Made by a program: the position numbers and the translations under genes
Source: Halorientalis marina
GTDB lineage: Archaea; Halobacteriota; Halobacteria; Halobacteriales; Haloarculaceae
Length of the DNA stretch: 64,000 bases
Direction of reading: 5' to 3'
Assembly: GCF_023028345.1 (NCBI RefSeq)
Contig: NZ_CP095487.1
Span: 3,410,001-3,474,000 of the forward strand
Part shown: piece by piece, positions 16,572-26,087 of the stretch
How the letters are laid out: each line of letters begins with the position of its first letter
How positions within the stretch are numbered: position 1 is the first letter of the stretch
The notes under the pieces: model-generated
Seen by the model: the letters and a program-made list of their open reading frames with translations, nothing else
Database searches by the model: none
What the model was told of the DNA's origin: nothing

Positions 16572-18203
16572 TCATTCCGCGGCTTCTGCGGTTTTCGCGT
16601 CCCGTTCCTCGTCCTCGGCGGCACCGTTGAGCGAGATGTAGCTCACGTCGATGACGCGTTCGTCGTCGAGGATGGCGTCGAGCACGTCCTGGCTCGGCGG
16701 GTCGTCGAGGTTGTAGACGGACAGCGCCTCGCCGCCGATGGTCTCGCGACCGTTGAACATCGACGCGATGTTGACGTCGTGGTCGCCGAGCGTGGAGCCG
16801 ATGAAGCCGATGACGCCGGGCACGTCGTCGTTGCGCGCGACGAGCATGTGGCCGTGCGGGATGGCGTCGACGCGGTAGCCGTCGATGCGGACGATCCGTG
16901 GGTCCTCGCCGGCGAACTGCGTGCCGCAGACGCCGACCTCCTCGTCGCCGTTCTTGACCGTTACGGTCACGAGGCTCTGGAAGTCCTCGGACGTTCGGCT
17001 CTTTGACTCCACCACGTCGATGCCGCGCTCCTCGGCGATCCGCGGGGCGTTGACGGCGTTGACCTGCCACTCCAGGGGCTCGAAGACGCCCTTGAGCGCG
17101 CTCGCCGTCACGAGGTCGAGGTCCTCCTCGGCGATGTCGCCGGCGTAGGAGACCTCCACTTCCTCGACGCGCTCGTCGAACAGCTGGACGGCGATCTTGC
17201 CCGCCGTGTCCGCGAGATCGATGTACGGCCGGACCCGCGGGAAGGCGGACTCGTCCATCGACGGCGCGTTCAGTGCGTTCATGACCGGCTCGCCGCGGAA
17301 GGCGGCGATGACCTGGTCGGCGGTGGCCGTCGCGACGTTCTCCTGTGCCGCCTCGGTGCTCGCGCCGAGGTGGGGCGTGACGATAACGTCCTCAACGTCG
17401 AGCAGTGGGTTGTCGGGCTCGACCGGCTCCTGGCCGAACACGTCGACGGCGGCCCCTTTGAGGGTGCCGTCCTCGACGGCCTCGGCGAGCGCCGGCTCGT
17501 CGATGATGCCACCGCGGGCACAGTTGACGACGTAGCCCCCGGCGAGCTGGGCGAGCTCGTCCTCGCCGATCATGTTCTCGGTCTCGGGGGTCAGGGGCGT
17601 GTGGACGGTGATGACGTCGGCCCGCTCCAGACAGTCGGTGAGGTCGTCGGCGAGGTCGGCGCCGAGCTGGTCGGCGCGCTCCTCGGAGATGTAGGGGTCG
17701 AACGCGACGAGGTTCATGCCGAGGTTTCCGAGACGCTTTGCGACCTCCTGGCCGACGCGGCCGAGGCCGACGATGCCGAGGGTCTTGCCGTTGAGTTCCG
17801 TCCCGAGGAACTCGCCTTTTGCCCACTCGCCGTCCCGGAGGCGCTCGTGGGCCTGCGGGATGGAGCGCGCGGTGGCGAAGGCCATCGCGACGGTGTGTTC
17901 GGCGGCGGCCCGGACGTTGCCCTCCGGTGCGTTGGCGACGATGACACCGTGTTCGGTCGCGGCGTCGATGTCGATGTTGTCGACGCCGATGCCGGCACGG
18001 CCGACGATGACGAGGTCGGTCGCCGCCTCGAAAAGCGCCTCGTCGACCTCGGTGCCCGAGCGCACGATGAGCGCGTTCGCGTCTGCCACCGCATCGAGCA
18101 GTGCCTCACCCTCCGCCTCGTACTCCGTTTCCACGTCGTGGCCCGCCGCTCGCAGGCGCTGGAGGCCCGCGTCGGCGATGGGGTCCGTAACGAGTACCTT
18201 CAT
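16572..18203 (-). CDS. serA: D-3-phosphoglycerate dehydrogenase
   Basis: First step of serine synthesis, 3-phosphoglycerate to phosphohydroxypyruvate with NAD. The 543 residues show the Rossmann motif GIVGLGRVGQEVAKRLG, the catalytic Arg in VNCARGGIID, and the Glu-His pair ending in TPHLGASTEAAQ. An intervening allosteric domain and a C-terminal ACT domain (GHMLVARNDDVPGVIGFIGS) for serine feedback follow. The start MKVLVTDPIADAG at 18203 matches the family; the frame extends upstream only by chance. serB lies 1.3 kb away. Confidence 0.94.
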   Translation of the reverse strand: MKVLVTDPIADAGLQRLRAAGHDVETEYEAEGEALLDAVADANALIVRSGTEVDEALFEAATDLVIVGRAGIGVDNIDIDAATEHGVIVANAPEGNVRAAAEHTVAMAFATARSIPQAHERLRDGEWAKGEFLGTELNGKTLGIVGLGRVGQEVAKRLGNLGMNLVAFDPYISEERADQLGADLADDLTDCLERADVITVHTPLTPETENMIGEDELAQLAGGYVVNCARGGIIDEPALAEAVEDGTLKGAAVDVFGQEPVEPDNPLLDVEDVIVTPHLGASTEAAQENVATATADQVIAAFRGEPVMNALNAPSMDESAFPRVRPYIDLADTAGKIAVQLFDERVEEVEVSYAGDIAEEDLDLVTASALKGVFEPLEWQVNAVNAPRIAEERGIDVVESKSRTSEDFQSLVTVTVKNGDEEVGVCGTQFAGEDPRIVRIDGYRVDAIPHGHMLVARNDDVPGVIGFIGSTLGDHDVNIASMFNGRETIGGEALSVYNLDDPPSQDVLDAILDDERVIDVSYISLNGAAEDEERDAKTAEAAE

Positions 18204-18380
18204 GCGCGAACCATTCCAGTCGGCGGCCATAACCCTTTCCTCATCGACTCGTCGTCGAATCACCCGCGAGCGGAGTTGTGGGAGTGGTTTTCACACACGA
18301 CCGGCCGGATCGGCAGTCGCTCGCCCGGCGAAAGCCGCCGGAACGAGCGTTTGATGTAGGGGGACGCGCTACGGGAAAGC

Positions 18381-19037
18381 GTGTCAGGACAGGGGGCCGA
18401 GAACGAGGCGTCGACGCCGCTGGACCCGGCGGCACTGGACCCAGGGACCAGTGTCCTGCTGGCCGGGCCGGCGATGACCGGGAAGCGGCGGCTCCTGTTC
18501 GATCTCGTCGGTGGAAGCCCCGACGAAGGGGCGATCCTCGTCTCCACCAAGCGCGACGCCGACCGGTTCCGCCGGGAGTTCCTCGAAACCCGGGCCGACC
18601 CGGAGGGCTGGGAGACCCGGGTCGTCGACTGCGTCTCGAAGAGCCGGTCGGTCAGGGGAACCCGGGACTCGGCGACGACCAAGTACGTCTCCAGCGCAGG
18701 GGACCTGACCGGCATCGGCATCGCCACCTCCGGGTTCATGCGGGAGTTTCACCACGAGAGCAGGGAGGCCCGCTTCGGCCTCCACTCGCTGTCGACGCTT
18801 TTGATGTACGCCGACCTCAAGCGGGTCTTCCAGTTCTGTCACGTCATGACCGGGCGGATGGAGACCGCGGGCATCTCCGGCGTGTTCTCGCTCGATACGA
18901 CCGCTCGCGGGGCCGAGTCACTGGACGTGCTCAAGGGCCTGTTCGACGCGATGGTCGAGGTCCGGGACGCCGAGGAGGGGCCGGAGTGCCGCGTCCGCGG
19001 CGGCGAGTTCGGCCCCCGGCAGTGGACGCCCTTCTAG
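18381..19037 (+). CDS. RecA/KaiC-like ATPase domain protein
   Basis: 218 residues. The Walker A-like loop LLAGPAMTGKRRLLFDL lies at about 26-42, followed by EGAILVSTKRDADRFRREF as in RAD55/KaiC-type haloarchaeal signalling proteins, and GVFSLDTTA as a probable distal strand. The Walker A is non-standard (GPAMTGKR). It may bind DNA, or partner a histidine kinase or gas-vesicle-type regulator; function unknown. The GTG start at 18381 follows a purine-rich ggaaag. Confidence 0.65.
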   Translation: MSGQGAENEASTPLDPAALDPGTSVLLAGPAMTGKRRLLFDLVGGSPDEGAILVSTKRDADRFRREFLETRADPEGWETRVVDCVSKSRSVRGTRDSATTKYVSSAGDLTGIGIATSGFMREFHHESREARFGLHSLSTLLMYADLKRVFQFCHVMTGRMETAGISGVFSLDTTARGAESLDVLKGLFDAMVEVRDAEEGPECRVRGGEFGPRQWTPF

Positions 19038-19471
19038 TCCAGGTGGTCCGCGACGAGGTCGACCAGGGGCGCCTCCGAGCGGTCGAGGACGAACACGAAC
19101 CCGGACCACTCGCGGTAGGGGAAGTGCGCGACCAGCGCGTTCCCGTAGAACCGCACCGTCGAGTCGAGCGTCCCGAAATCGAAGAGCGCGCTCTCCGTCG
19201 CGGGGTCGCCCAGCCCCTTCATCACGAGCGTCTCGACGCGAGCTTCGAGTTCCCCCGGCGAGAACGACTCGGCGACGTCCTCGCGGGCGAACAGGACCTC
19301 GTAGTCGTCGGCCGTGTACCGGATCGCCAGCCGCAGCGAGGCGTCGGTCTCCTCGCGCAGTTCCTCGATGAGCGGCTGGACGTCCTCGTCGACGTCGTCC
19401 AGTTCCGTCTCGTCGATCTCGTCGAGGTCCGCCGGCGGGTCCGCGACGTCCTCGGGTGGCGTGTCGGCCAT
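19034..19471 (-). CDS. hypothetical acidic protein, conserved in haloarchaea
   Basis: 145 residues: a very acidic N-terminus (PPADLDEIDETELDDVDED) and a compact alpha/beta domain (SLRLAIRYTADDYEVLFARED, ALFDFGTLDSTVRFYGNALV). No enzymatic motif seen. The ATG at 19471 is the natural start, with the upstream frame running into the serB promoter. Its stop overlaps the convergent ATPase gene by 4 nt. Confidence 0.6.
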   Translation of the reverse strand: MADTPPEDVADPPADLDEIDETELDDVDEDVQPLIEELREETDASLRLAIRYTADDYEVLFAREDVAESFSPGELEARVETLVMKGLGDPATESALFDFGTLDSTVRFYGNALVAHFPYREWSGFVFVLDRSEAPLVDLVADHLD

Positions 19472-19552
19472 CGGTGGATGGTGCACGCGAGCGGGCATAA
19501 ACGCCCCGGCGAAACCGGGAGCTTTGAAACCCCGGACCGCGAACCCGGTCCC

Positions 19553-20194
19553 ATGACCCTCGTCGCCTTCGACTTCGACGGCACGCTCTCGGACTCCGAA
19601 ATGACCGTCCTGCTCGGCGAGCGCTGTGGCGTGGCAGCGGACATGGAGGAGATCACGGAACGGGCCATGAACGACGAGATCGAGTACGCGGAGAGCCTCC
19701 GGGAGCGGTGTGCCCTGCTGGAGGGGCTCCCACAGTCGGACGCCGAGGCCGCCTTCGACGAGGTCGTTTTACGGCGGGACGCCGACCGCGTCATCGAGAA
19801 CCTAAACGAGGCGGGCCACCACACCGCCGTCCTCACCGGGGGCTTCGAGCGCGGCGTCGAGCGCGCACTGGAGAAAGCGGGCGTGACCGTCGACTCCATC
19901 GTCGCCAACCGCCTGCCCATCGAAGACGGCGAACTCACCGGCGAGGTCGAGGGGCCGCTCATCGAGGGCACGAAAGACGACGCGCTCGAAGACCTCGCGG
20001 GGACCGTCGGTATCGACGTGGCCGACACCGTGGCCGTGGGCGACGGCGCGAACGACCTCCCGATGCTCGAAGTCGCCGGCCTCTCGGTCGGGTTCGACCC
20101 GAAACCGGCCGTCGAACCGGCCTGTGACATCGTCGTCCTCTCGATGTCCGAACTCCAGGGCGTCCTCGAAGGCGAGGGCGTGCTGACGCCCTGA
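19553..20194 (+). CDS. serB: phosphoserine phosphatase
   Basis: HAD-superfamily hydrolase for the last step of serine synthesis. The 213 residues contain motif I AFDFDGTLSDSE with the nucleophile Asp, motif II VLTGGF, and motif III/IV TVAVGDGANDLPML. A TATA-like gctttgaaac about 27 nt upstream supports the ATG at 19553. Proximity to serA supports substrate assignment, although HAD proteins of this size can act on other phosphoesters. Confidence 0.88.
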   Translation: MTLVAFDFDGTLSDSEMTVLLGERCGVAADMEEITERAMNDEIEYAESLRERCALLEGLPQSDAEAAFDEVVLRRDADRVIENLNEAGHHTAVLTGGFERGVERALEKAGVTVDSIVANRLPIEDGELTGEVEGPLIEGTKDDALEDLAGTVGIDVADTVAVGDGANDLPMLEVAGLSVGFDPKPAVEPACDIVVLSMSELQGVLEGEGVLTP

Positions 20195-20209
20195 CCCTGC
20201 CCCTCGGCG

Positions 20210-20926
20210 TCACCCGCCCCCGTCCTCGTCCAGCGATTCGGCGGCCTCGACGACGCCCGCCGCGAGTTTGTCGCTGGCCCGGCGGAGGTTCTTGGAGAAG
20301 CCGGTCCCGGAGATGCCCGCCTCGGCGCCGAGTTCCTGCAGGTCGGCCCTGCGGGGGGTCTCGAAGTAGCCCGCCTCGAACGCGCGCCGGAACGCGCGGT
20401 ACTCCGTCTCGGTCATGTTCCGGATGCTGTCGAACAGCGCGTTGGCCGCCGAGACGTTCTGGATCACGTCGATGTACTCCTCGCGGGTGACGACCTCGTG
20501 GGAATCGATATCGAAGTCGTAGGCGTCGTCCAGTTCCGTGAGGGCGGCGTCGGCCTGGTCGGACGTGTCGAACCCGAGGTACCACTTCTTGTGGCCGTCG
20601 TCGACCTCGAACGGCGCGGTCAGGTACCCCTCGTGACGCCGGACGGCCTCCATCCCTCGCGTCGGGTCGGTACAGTTCTTGACCACCGCCGTGTCGTCCC
20701 ACTTCGAGATGAGGTGACAGAGGTTGACCGAGTCGTAGCTCTCGAAGGCGTCGAGGGCCCGCTCGACGCGTGCGCCGTCGGTCCCGTCGACGAACATCCG
20801 GGTCTTCAGCTTCCCCTTCGACTCGACGAAATCGGAGTACAGCCCGGTCATGGTCACGTCACAGTCGTCCGAGGCGCGGATGTACGGACAGTCCGCCTGC
20901 TGGATGTCGAGGGTCAGCGAGATCAT
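20210..20926 (-). CDS. bat-type HTH transcriptional regulator
   Basis: 238 residues with the haloarchaeal architecture of an N-terminal sensor-like beta domain followed by the C-terminal HTH_10 domain. The latter is seen as TETEYRAFRRAFEAGYFETPRRADLQELGAEAGISGTGFSKNLRRA (split here by key parts: GYFETPRR, ISGTGFSKNLRRA). The CPYIRAS and DCDVTMTG cysteines might sense metal or redox. Its target is unknown; it precedes a MaoC gene on the same strand. Confidence 0.85.
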   Translation of the reverse strand: MISLTLDIQQADCPYIRASDDCDVTMTGLYSDFVESKGKLKTRMFVDGTDGARVERALDAFESYDSVNLCHLISKWDDTAVVKNCTDPTRGMEAVRRHEGYLTAPFEVDDGHKKWYLGFDTSDQADAALTELDDAYDFDIDSHEVVTREEYIDVIQNVSAANALFDSIRNMTETEYRAFRRAFEAGYFETPRRADLQELGAEAGISGTGFSKNLRRASDKLAAGVVEAAESLDEDGGG

Positions 20927-20966
20927 GGCTTGGGTGGTGATTGCATACCAATCGTCGTGCGAACAC

Positions 20967-21461
20967 TTAGTGGTTGGTCCCGGACTCGTGGGCGCTCGCC
21001 GTCGCCTCCCGGTCCACGAGGAACTGCAGGTCGAAGGTCAGGACCGTCTCGCCGTCGCCGTTGGTCACCGTGCAGTCGAGGCGGACGACGCCGGCGTCGT
21101 CGCGGCTGTCGAGGGGGCGGCACTCGGCGACCTCGGCCGTGACGGAGACGGTGTCGCCCACGAACGTCGGTCGCGGGAGGTCCATGTGGGTCATGCCGAG
21201 AAAGGCCTGAAGCGTGCGCTCGAAGACGCCCGTCCGGAGGAAGAGGCCAACGGCGACGGCGTAAGTGAACGGGCCGTGGACGATGCGCTCGCCGAACTGC
21301 CCCCGCTGGGCGTAGTCGGCGTTGGTGTGGAGTTCGGTCCAGTCGGCGGTGAGGCCGGCGTGCATCACCACGTCGGCCTCGGTGATGGTCCGGCCCGGCG
21401 TCTCGAAGGTATCCCCCGGCGTCAGGTCGTCGAACGTCCGGGGTTCGTAGCTGTAGCTCAC
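20967..21461 (-). CDS. MaoC-like hotdog dehydratase
   Basis: About 164 residues of the R-specific enoyl-CoA hydratase/MaoC family: FDDLTPGDTFETPGRTITEADV, then a hydratase-type ADWTELHTNADYA region (Asp/His catalytic pair) and GERIVHGPFTYAVAVGLF. It is likely to hydrate an unsaturated acyl-CoA. I chose the GTG at 21461 (SYSYEPRTF). The ATG at 21539 would overlap the promoter of the divergent acyl-CoA synthetase, which fits a shared lipid-degradation theme. Confidence 0.8.
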   Translation of the reverse strand: MSYSYEPRTFDDLTPGDTFETPGRTITEADVVMHAGLTADWTELHTNADYAQRGQFGERIVHGPFTYAVAVGLFLRTGVFERTLQAFLGMTHMDLPRPTFVGDTVSVTAEVAECRPLDSRDDAGVVRLDCTVTNGDGETVLTFDLQFLVDREATASAHESGTNH

Positions 21462-21548
21462 ACCGAGTGGTACGGCCAGCCGGCCAGTGAGGTTCGGGGT
21501 TGGGTATCCAACGTCGGGGAATTTGCCCCTCCTGGTCATCTATCCTGT

Positions 21549-23162
21549 ATGCGCAGGGAACTGCTCGTCACGGACTTCCTCGACCGCGCCAGGACGTACT
21601 ACGGCGACAAGGAGGCGCTGCTCGCCACCACCGGCGAGCGATTCACCTACGGCGAACTCGGCGACCGCGCCGACCGCGTCTCGGCCGCCCTCCAGGACCG
21701 CGGCATCGAGAAGGGCGACCGCGTGGCCGTCCTCGACCCGAACACCCACTACCACATGGAAGCCGCCCACGGCATCATGCAGGCCGGGGCCGTCCACACG
21801 CCGCTGAACTACCGGCTCACGCCGGCGGACTTCGAGTACATCCTGAACGACGCCGACGTGGCCGCCATCTACGCCGACCACGAGTACGCCGACCGGATCG
21901 AGGCCGTCCGCGATTCGGTCCCGACCGAGACGTTCGTCACGAACGACACTGATGCCGTCGAAGGAAACTGGGAGTCCTTCGAGGAGATGCTGCTGGAGGC
22001 CGGCACCGACTACCACCGCCCCGAGATGACCGAGGACGAGATTATCACCATCAACTACACCTCCGGGACGACGGGCGACCCGAAGGGCGTGATGCGGACC
22101 CACCGGACCGAGACCATCCACGCCTACCTCATCTCGATCCACCACCACATCTCCGACGACGACGTGTACCTCTGGACCCTGCCGATGTTCCACGCCAACG
22201 GCTGGGGGCACATCTTCGCCCTGACGGGCCTGGGCGCCCGGCAGATCTGCACCCGCGGGGTCGACGTGGCCGAGGTGTTCGAGACCGTCGTCGCCGAGGA
22301 CGTCTCCTACATGTGCGCCGCGCCGACCGTCCTCGACATGCTCATCGACCACTACGAAGCCCACGCCCCCGAGACGACCGGCGACCGCGACGTGCGCATC
22401 GCCACGGGCGGCTCGGCCCCGCCGGAGGCGACCATCCGGACCATCGAGGACGACATCGGCTGGCACCTCCAGCACATCTACGGCGCGACGGAGACCGGGC
22501 CGCTGACGCTCACCTCCGACTTCGGCCGGTTCTACGACGAGAAGAGCGCGGACCGCTTCGGCGTCAAGAAACGCCAGGGCATCGGCTTCCTCGGGACCGA
22601 GATCGACGTGGTCGACGAGGACGGCGACTCCGTGCCACGGGACGACGAGACCATCGGCGAGATCGTCATCCACGGCAACCAGGTGATGGAGGGGTACCGG
22701 AACAAGCCCGAGGCGACCGAGGAGGCGTTCACCGACCGCCGCGAGGGGTGGTACCACTCCGGCGACCTCGCGACCGTCGACGAGGACGGCTTCGTGAGCA
22801 TCAAGGACCGCAAGAAGGACATCATCGTCTCCGGCGGCGAGAACATCTCCAGCGTCGAACTGGAGGACGCCCTCTACGACCACTCCGCGGTCAGCGCCGT
22901 CGCGGTGATTCCGGCCCCGAGCGACGAGTGGGGCGAGACGCCCAAGGCGTTCGTCGTCCCCGACGGTGGCGACCCCGACGACCCCGGCGTGGACGCCGAC
23001 GAACTCACCGCGTTCACCCGCGAGAACCTCGCGAACTACAAGGCCGTCACCCGCGTCGAGTTCGTCGCGGAACTCCCCACCACCGCGACCGGCAAAGTCC
23101 AGAAGTACGAACTCCGGGAGCAGGAGTGGGAGGACGAGGAGTCGATGGTCGGACAGGGGTGA
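21549..23162 (+). CDS. acyl-CoA synthetase (AMP-forming)
   Basis: 537 residues of the ANL superfamily, activating a carboxylic acid to acyl-CoA via an acyl-adenylate. Motifs: P-loop YTSGTTGDPKGVMRTHR, YGATETGPLTL, HSGDLATVDEDGF, the hinge KDRKKDIIVSGGENISS, and C-terminal TATGKVQKYELRE with the adenylation lysine. Similarity is to medium/long-chain fatty-acid ligases; substrate undetermined. Divergent from the MaoC gene, suggesting co-function in fatty-acid oxidation. Confidence 0.9.
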   Translation: MRRELLVTDFLDRARTYYGDKEALLATTGERFTYGELGDRADRVSAALQDRGIEKGDRVAVLDPNTHYHMEAAHGIMQAGAVHTPLNYRLTPADFEYILNDADVAAIYADHEYADRIEAVRDSVPTETFVTNDTDAVEGNWESFEEMLLEAGTDYHRPEMTEDEIITINYTSGTTGDPKGVMRTHRTETIHAYLISIHHHISDDDVYLWTLPMFHANGWGHIFALTGLGARQICTRGVDVAEVFETVVAEDVSYMCAAPTVLDMLIDHYEAHAPETTGDRDVRIATGGSAPPEATIRTIEDDIGWHLQHIYGATETGPLTLTSDFGRFYDEKSADRFGVKKRQGIGFLGTEIDVVDEDGDSVPRDDETIGEIVIHGNQVMEGYRNKPEATEEAFTDRREGWYHSGDLATVDEDGFVSIKDRKKDIIVSGGENISSVELEDALYDHSAVSAVAVIPAPSDEWGETPKAFVVPDGGDPDDPGVDADELTAFTRENLANYKAVTRVEFVAELPTTATGKVQKYELREQEWEDEESMVGQG

Positions 23163-23187
23163 GCGCGCCGCCTCCCGAATCCGAGTC

Positions 23188-23345
23188 GCCCACCTGCTTC
23201 GCCCCGTCATCGACTCGCCCCCCGTCCGCTACGGTCCGCCGCCCACCTGCTTCGGCCCGCCCGCGATTCACCCCCGCGCGATACCGTCCACCATCTGTCT
23301 GCTTCGGCCCTCCCGCGACTCGCCTCCCCCTGCTTCCCGCCGACG
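23188..23345. repeat. three degenerate 52-53 bp tandem copies
   Basis: The core ctgcttcg recurs at 23194, 23247 and 23299 with similar flanks (cacctgcttcgccc, cacctgcttcggccc, gtctgcttcggccc), each followed by a cgactcgcc/cgattcacc block. A partial fourth core (ccctgcttcccg) follows. The array fills the gap between convergent genes. No coding potential is evident. Confidence 0.55.
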
Positions 23346-23346
23346 C

Positions 23347-24018
23347 TCAGTCTCCGCTTGCCGGCTTCCGTGCGAGGATCGTCACCACCGGCCAGCCGCC
23401 GGGCCGGCTGTCCCGCTCGACGGTCTCGATCTCGAACCCCGCGGCTTCGAGGTGGCCGCGGGCGTCGATGGGTCGGCAGCCGACGAGCGCGAAACCCGGA
23501 ATCCGCTGGTAGGCCCATTCGTAGGCCTGCAGGAACGGCGATTCCGGGACGTCGTGCATGTCCATCGTGACGACACAGAGGCGGCCACCGGGGGCGAGCA
23601 CTCGGAACAGTTCCGCACGGACCGTCTCGAGGTCGGCTCGGCCGAACAGTTCCAGCACGTCGGCCGCGAAGACGGCGTCGAGGGACGCCGCCGGAAGGGG
23701 CAGTCGACGCATATCCCCGCGGACGAACGAGACGCGCGGCGCGACGCCGTGTCGCCGGCAGTGGGCCCGTGCCTCGGCGAGCATCCCCGGCGCGGCATCG
23801 AGGGCGACGACCGACCCGGCCGCGCCGACGCGGGCGGCGAGGTGTGGGAGGGTCAGTCCGGGGCCACAGCCGGCCGATAGCACCCGCTCGCCGGCCTGCA
23901 GGTCCAGTACCGAGAGCGCACGCCGCTTCGAGGGTGCCTCGACCCGGGCGACGGTCCGGGCGTACGCGCCCGCGATGCGGTCGTAGACGGACTGGATCCG
24001 CTCGTTGTCGACCGGCAC
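23347..24018 (-). CDS. SAM-dependent methyltransferase
   Basis: About 223 residues. Class I methyltransferase motifs: motif I GERVLSAGCGPGLTLPHLA, the acidic VVALDAAPGML, FVRGDMRRLPLPAASLDAVF, and LFRVLAPGGRLCVVTMDM. It resembles the UbiE/phospholipid methyltransferase type. GTG 24018 follows ggaggg with 8-nt spacing; GTG 24039 is an alternative. It is divergent from the Tes-like radical SAM gene, so a lipid substrate is a reasonable guess, not shown. Confidence 0.82.
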   Translation of the reverse strand: MPVDNERIQSVYDRIAGAYARTVARVEAPSKRRALSVLDLQAGERVLSAGCGPGLTLPHLAARVGAAGSVVALDAAPGMLAEARAHCRRHGVAPRVSFVRGDMRRLPLPAASLDAVFAADVLELFGRADLETVRAELFRVLAPGGRLCVVTMDMHDVPESPFLQAYEWAYQRIPGFALVGCRPIDARGHLEAAGFEIETVERDSRPGGWPVVTILARKPASGD

Positions 24019-24118
24019 TCGGAGAGCCCTCCGGGTCACGACGCGGACCTCGGCCGCCAGGGGATTGGGCCTTTCCCCGCCGGCGGTTCGGCGTGGCGAC
24101 CACACACGCGCGGTAACC

Positions 24119-24125
24119 ATTATCA
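24119..24125 (+). promoter_or_regulatory. TATA box of the radical SAM gene
   Basis: attatca lies 24-30 nt before the ATG at 24149, the only AT-rich element in the divergent gap. Confidence 0.5.
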
Positions 24126-24148
24126 TAGTTCGGTCCTTGCCCCCGTGC

Positions 24149-26017
24149 ATGTCTCTCGAAGCCGGCCCGCCCGCGTGGCTGGACGCGGGCGCGTCCCCGG
24201 CAGGACTGGCGAGCGACGACGTGGCGTTCACGGTGACCGACCACGGCGCGCGGTTCGTGGCGGACGCGGCCGACGCGCGGGCGCTGGCCGACGACCTCGC
24301 GCCGGCGGCCGCGACCGTGGAGAAACTGACCGGGAGCCTCTGTCCGGACTGTCTCGCCGCCGGCGACCGCGCAGGGATGGTGGTCCCGATGGCCGTCTAC
24401 GAGCACGACGGGGAGATCCGCCTCCGGAAGCGGTGTCCGGACCACGGCACCCAGTCCGACGTGGTCTGGCGCGACGCCGAGAGCTACCACCGCGCCCGGC
24501 GATGGGACGAGCGGGCGCGCCACCCCGCCGTCCCGGACCGGGCGACGGGCGGCCCGGAGGCCGGCGAGACGGGCTGTGACACCGGCGGCTGCTGTGGCTC
24601 CAGCGTCGCCACCGGCATCGGCAACATCACCGTCACGAACCGCTGTGACCGCTCCTGTCACTACTGTTTTTTCTACGCCGAGTCGGGCGAGCCACTTCAC
24701 GAGCCGACCACGGGGGAAGTCCGGGAGATGGCAGCAACACTGGCCGCGGACGGCGGCATCGGCGCGATCCAACTGACCGGCGGCGAGCCGACCGTCCGCG
24801 AGGACATCGTCGACCTCGTTGCCATCGCGAGCGAGTACGCCGACCAGGTCCTCCTCAACAGCCACGGCGCACGGTTCATGCACGACCCGGACCTCGCACA
24901 CCGCATCAGCGACGCCGGCGCGCGCGGCCTCTACACCAGTTTCGACGGCGTCGACCCGGAGACCAACTACAAGAGCTACTGGGAGTTCCCCCACGCCCTG
25001 TCGGCCTGCCGGGACGCGGGGATGTGCGCGATGCTCGTCCCGACCGTCGTCGGCGGTTGGAACGACGACCAACTGGGCGACGTCGTCCGCTTCGGCGCGG
25101 CCAACGCCGACACCGTCTGTGGCGTCAATTTCCAACCAGTTTCCTTCGTGGGCAGACTCTCCGAGGAGCTGCGGGCCGACCAACGCGTGACTATCTCGGA
25201 CGTGATCGACCGGATCGAGGACCAGACCGGCGGTGCCGTGCCACGGCAGGCGTGGCTCCCGCTTCCGGTGTACTACACCGTCTCGGAGTTCCTGCGCCAG
25301 TGGACCGACGAGGGGCTCTACGGCGTCACCAGCAGTTACACGAGCTGGATGATGACGATGGTGTTCCGCGACGGGGACGAACTGGTCCCGATCACCGACG
25401 TAGTTGACGTGGCGGGCCTGCTCGCCGCTATCCGGGACGTGATCGACGACTACGGCTGGACGCCGGCTGGCCTCGACAAGGCCCGGGCCGGCAAGCGACT
25501 GCTCGGCGAACTCGGGGACCTGCTCGGCCCGCAGGCCGACGACCTCGACGTCTCGACGCTGGTCCGGGAGGCCATCGACGGGGACTTCGCCGCGAGCGTC
25601 GGCGACCTCTACGACGACGTGCTCCCGCTCGGCGTCCGGCACTTCCAGGACCCCTACAACTACGATCTCGACCGCGTCAGCGACTGCGACGTGCACTACG
25701 CGATGCCCGACGGCGAGGTCGTCCCCTTCAGCCTCTACAACGTCGTCCCGGAGCGCTACCGGGACCGGGCGAAGGCAGCGCACTCCATCACCGTCGAGGA
25801 GTGGCTCGACCGCGACTACACGAGCCTCGAATCGGCCGGCGACGACCGCCGGATCCGCCGCGGCGAGGACGTGATCGACGCCGACGGCGCGGGCGAAGGC
25901 GTCTTCGGCGCCGACCTCACCTACGACCGGGAGTTCGACGCCGAGACGCGCGAGACGGTCGAACGGGCCTACACGGCCTCGGTCGAGGACCTGGATCCCG
26001 TCTGGTCGGTCGTGTGA
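24149..26017 (+). CDS. radical SAM enzyme, tetraether-synthase (Tes/MJ0619)-like
   Basis: 622 residues. An N-terminal Cys module has SLCPDCLAAG (C65, C68), RKRCPDHGTQSDVVWRDAE and a CDTGGCCGS cluster. The radical SAM core follows with VTNRCDRSCHYCFFY (C166-x3-C170-x2-C173), then QLTGGEPTVRED. This layout is characteristic of the MJ0619 family, which includes archaeal tetraether synthases joining isoprenoid chains. The C-terminal part has a third Cys/His-poor domain ending ETVERAYTASVEDLDPVW. Haloarchaea mostly make diether lipids, so the substrate is uncertain. A TATA box at 24119 supports the start. Confidence 0.82.
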   Translation: MSLEAGPPAWLDAGASPAGLASDDVAFTVTDHGARFVADAADARALADDLAPAAATVEKLTGSLCPDCLAAGDRAGMVVPMAVYEHDGEIRLRKRCPDHGTQSDVVWRDAESYHRARRWDERARHPAVPDRATGGPEAGETGCDTGGCCGSSVATGIGNITVTNRCDRSCHYCFFYAESGEPLHEPTTGEVREMAATLAADGGIGAIQLTGGEPTVREDIVDLVAIASEYADQVLLNSHGARFMHDPDLAHRISDAGARGLYTSFDGVDPETNYKSYWEFPHALSACRDAGMCAMLVPTVVGGWNDDQLGDVVRFGAANADTVCGVNFQPVSFVGRLSEELRADQRVTISDVIDRIEDQTGGAVPRQAWLPLPVYYTVSEFLRQWTDEGLYGVTSSYTSWMMTMVFRDGDELVPITDVVDVAGLLAAIRDVIDDYGWTPAGLDKARAGKRLLGELGDLLGPQADDLDVSTLVREAIDGDFAASVGDLYDDVLPLGVRHFQDPYNYDLDRVSDCDVHYAMPDGEVVPFSLYNVVPERYRDRAKAAHSITVEEWLDRDYTSLESAGDDRRIRRGEDVIDADGAGEGVFGADLTYDREFDAETRETVERAYTASVEDLDPVWSVV

Positions 26018-26087
26018 GAACCCGATTCCGCCGGGGTCGCCGACCGAACGCCCGGACACTCAAGACGCCGGCGTACCACGTCCCTGT

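Noticed and set aside
20967..21539. ATG at 21539 as the MaoC start
   Set aside because: The extra N-terminus is not family-like and would overlap the divergent gene's promoter; GTG 21461 fits better.
23188..23345. CRISPR array
   Set aside because: Copies are imperfect along their whole length, without identical repeats and unique spacers; no cas genes are nearby.
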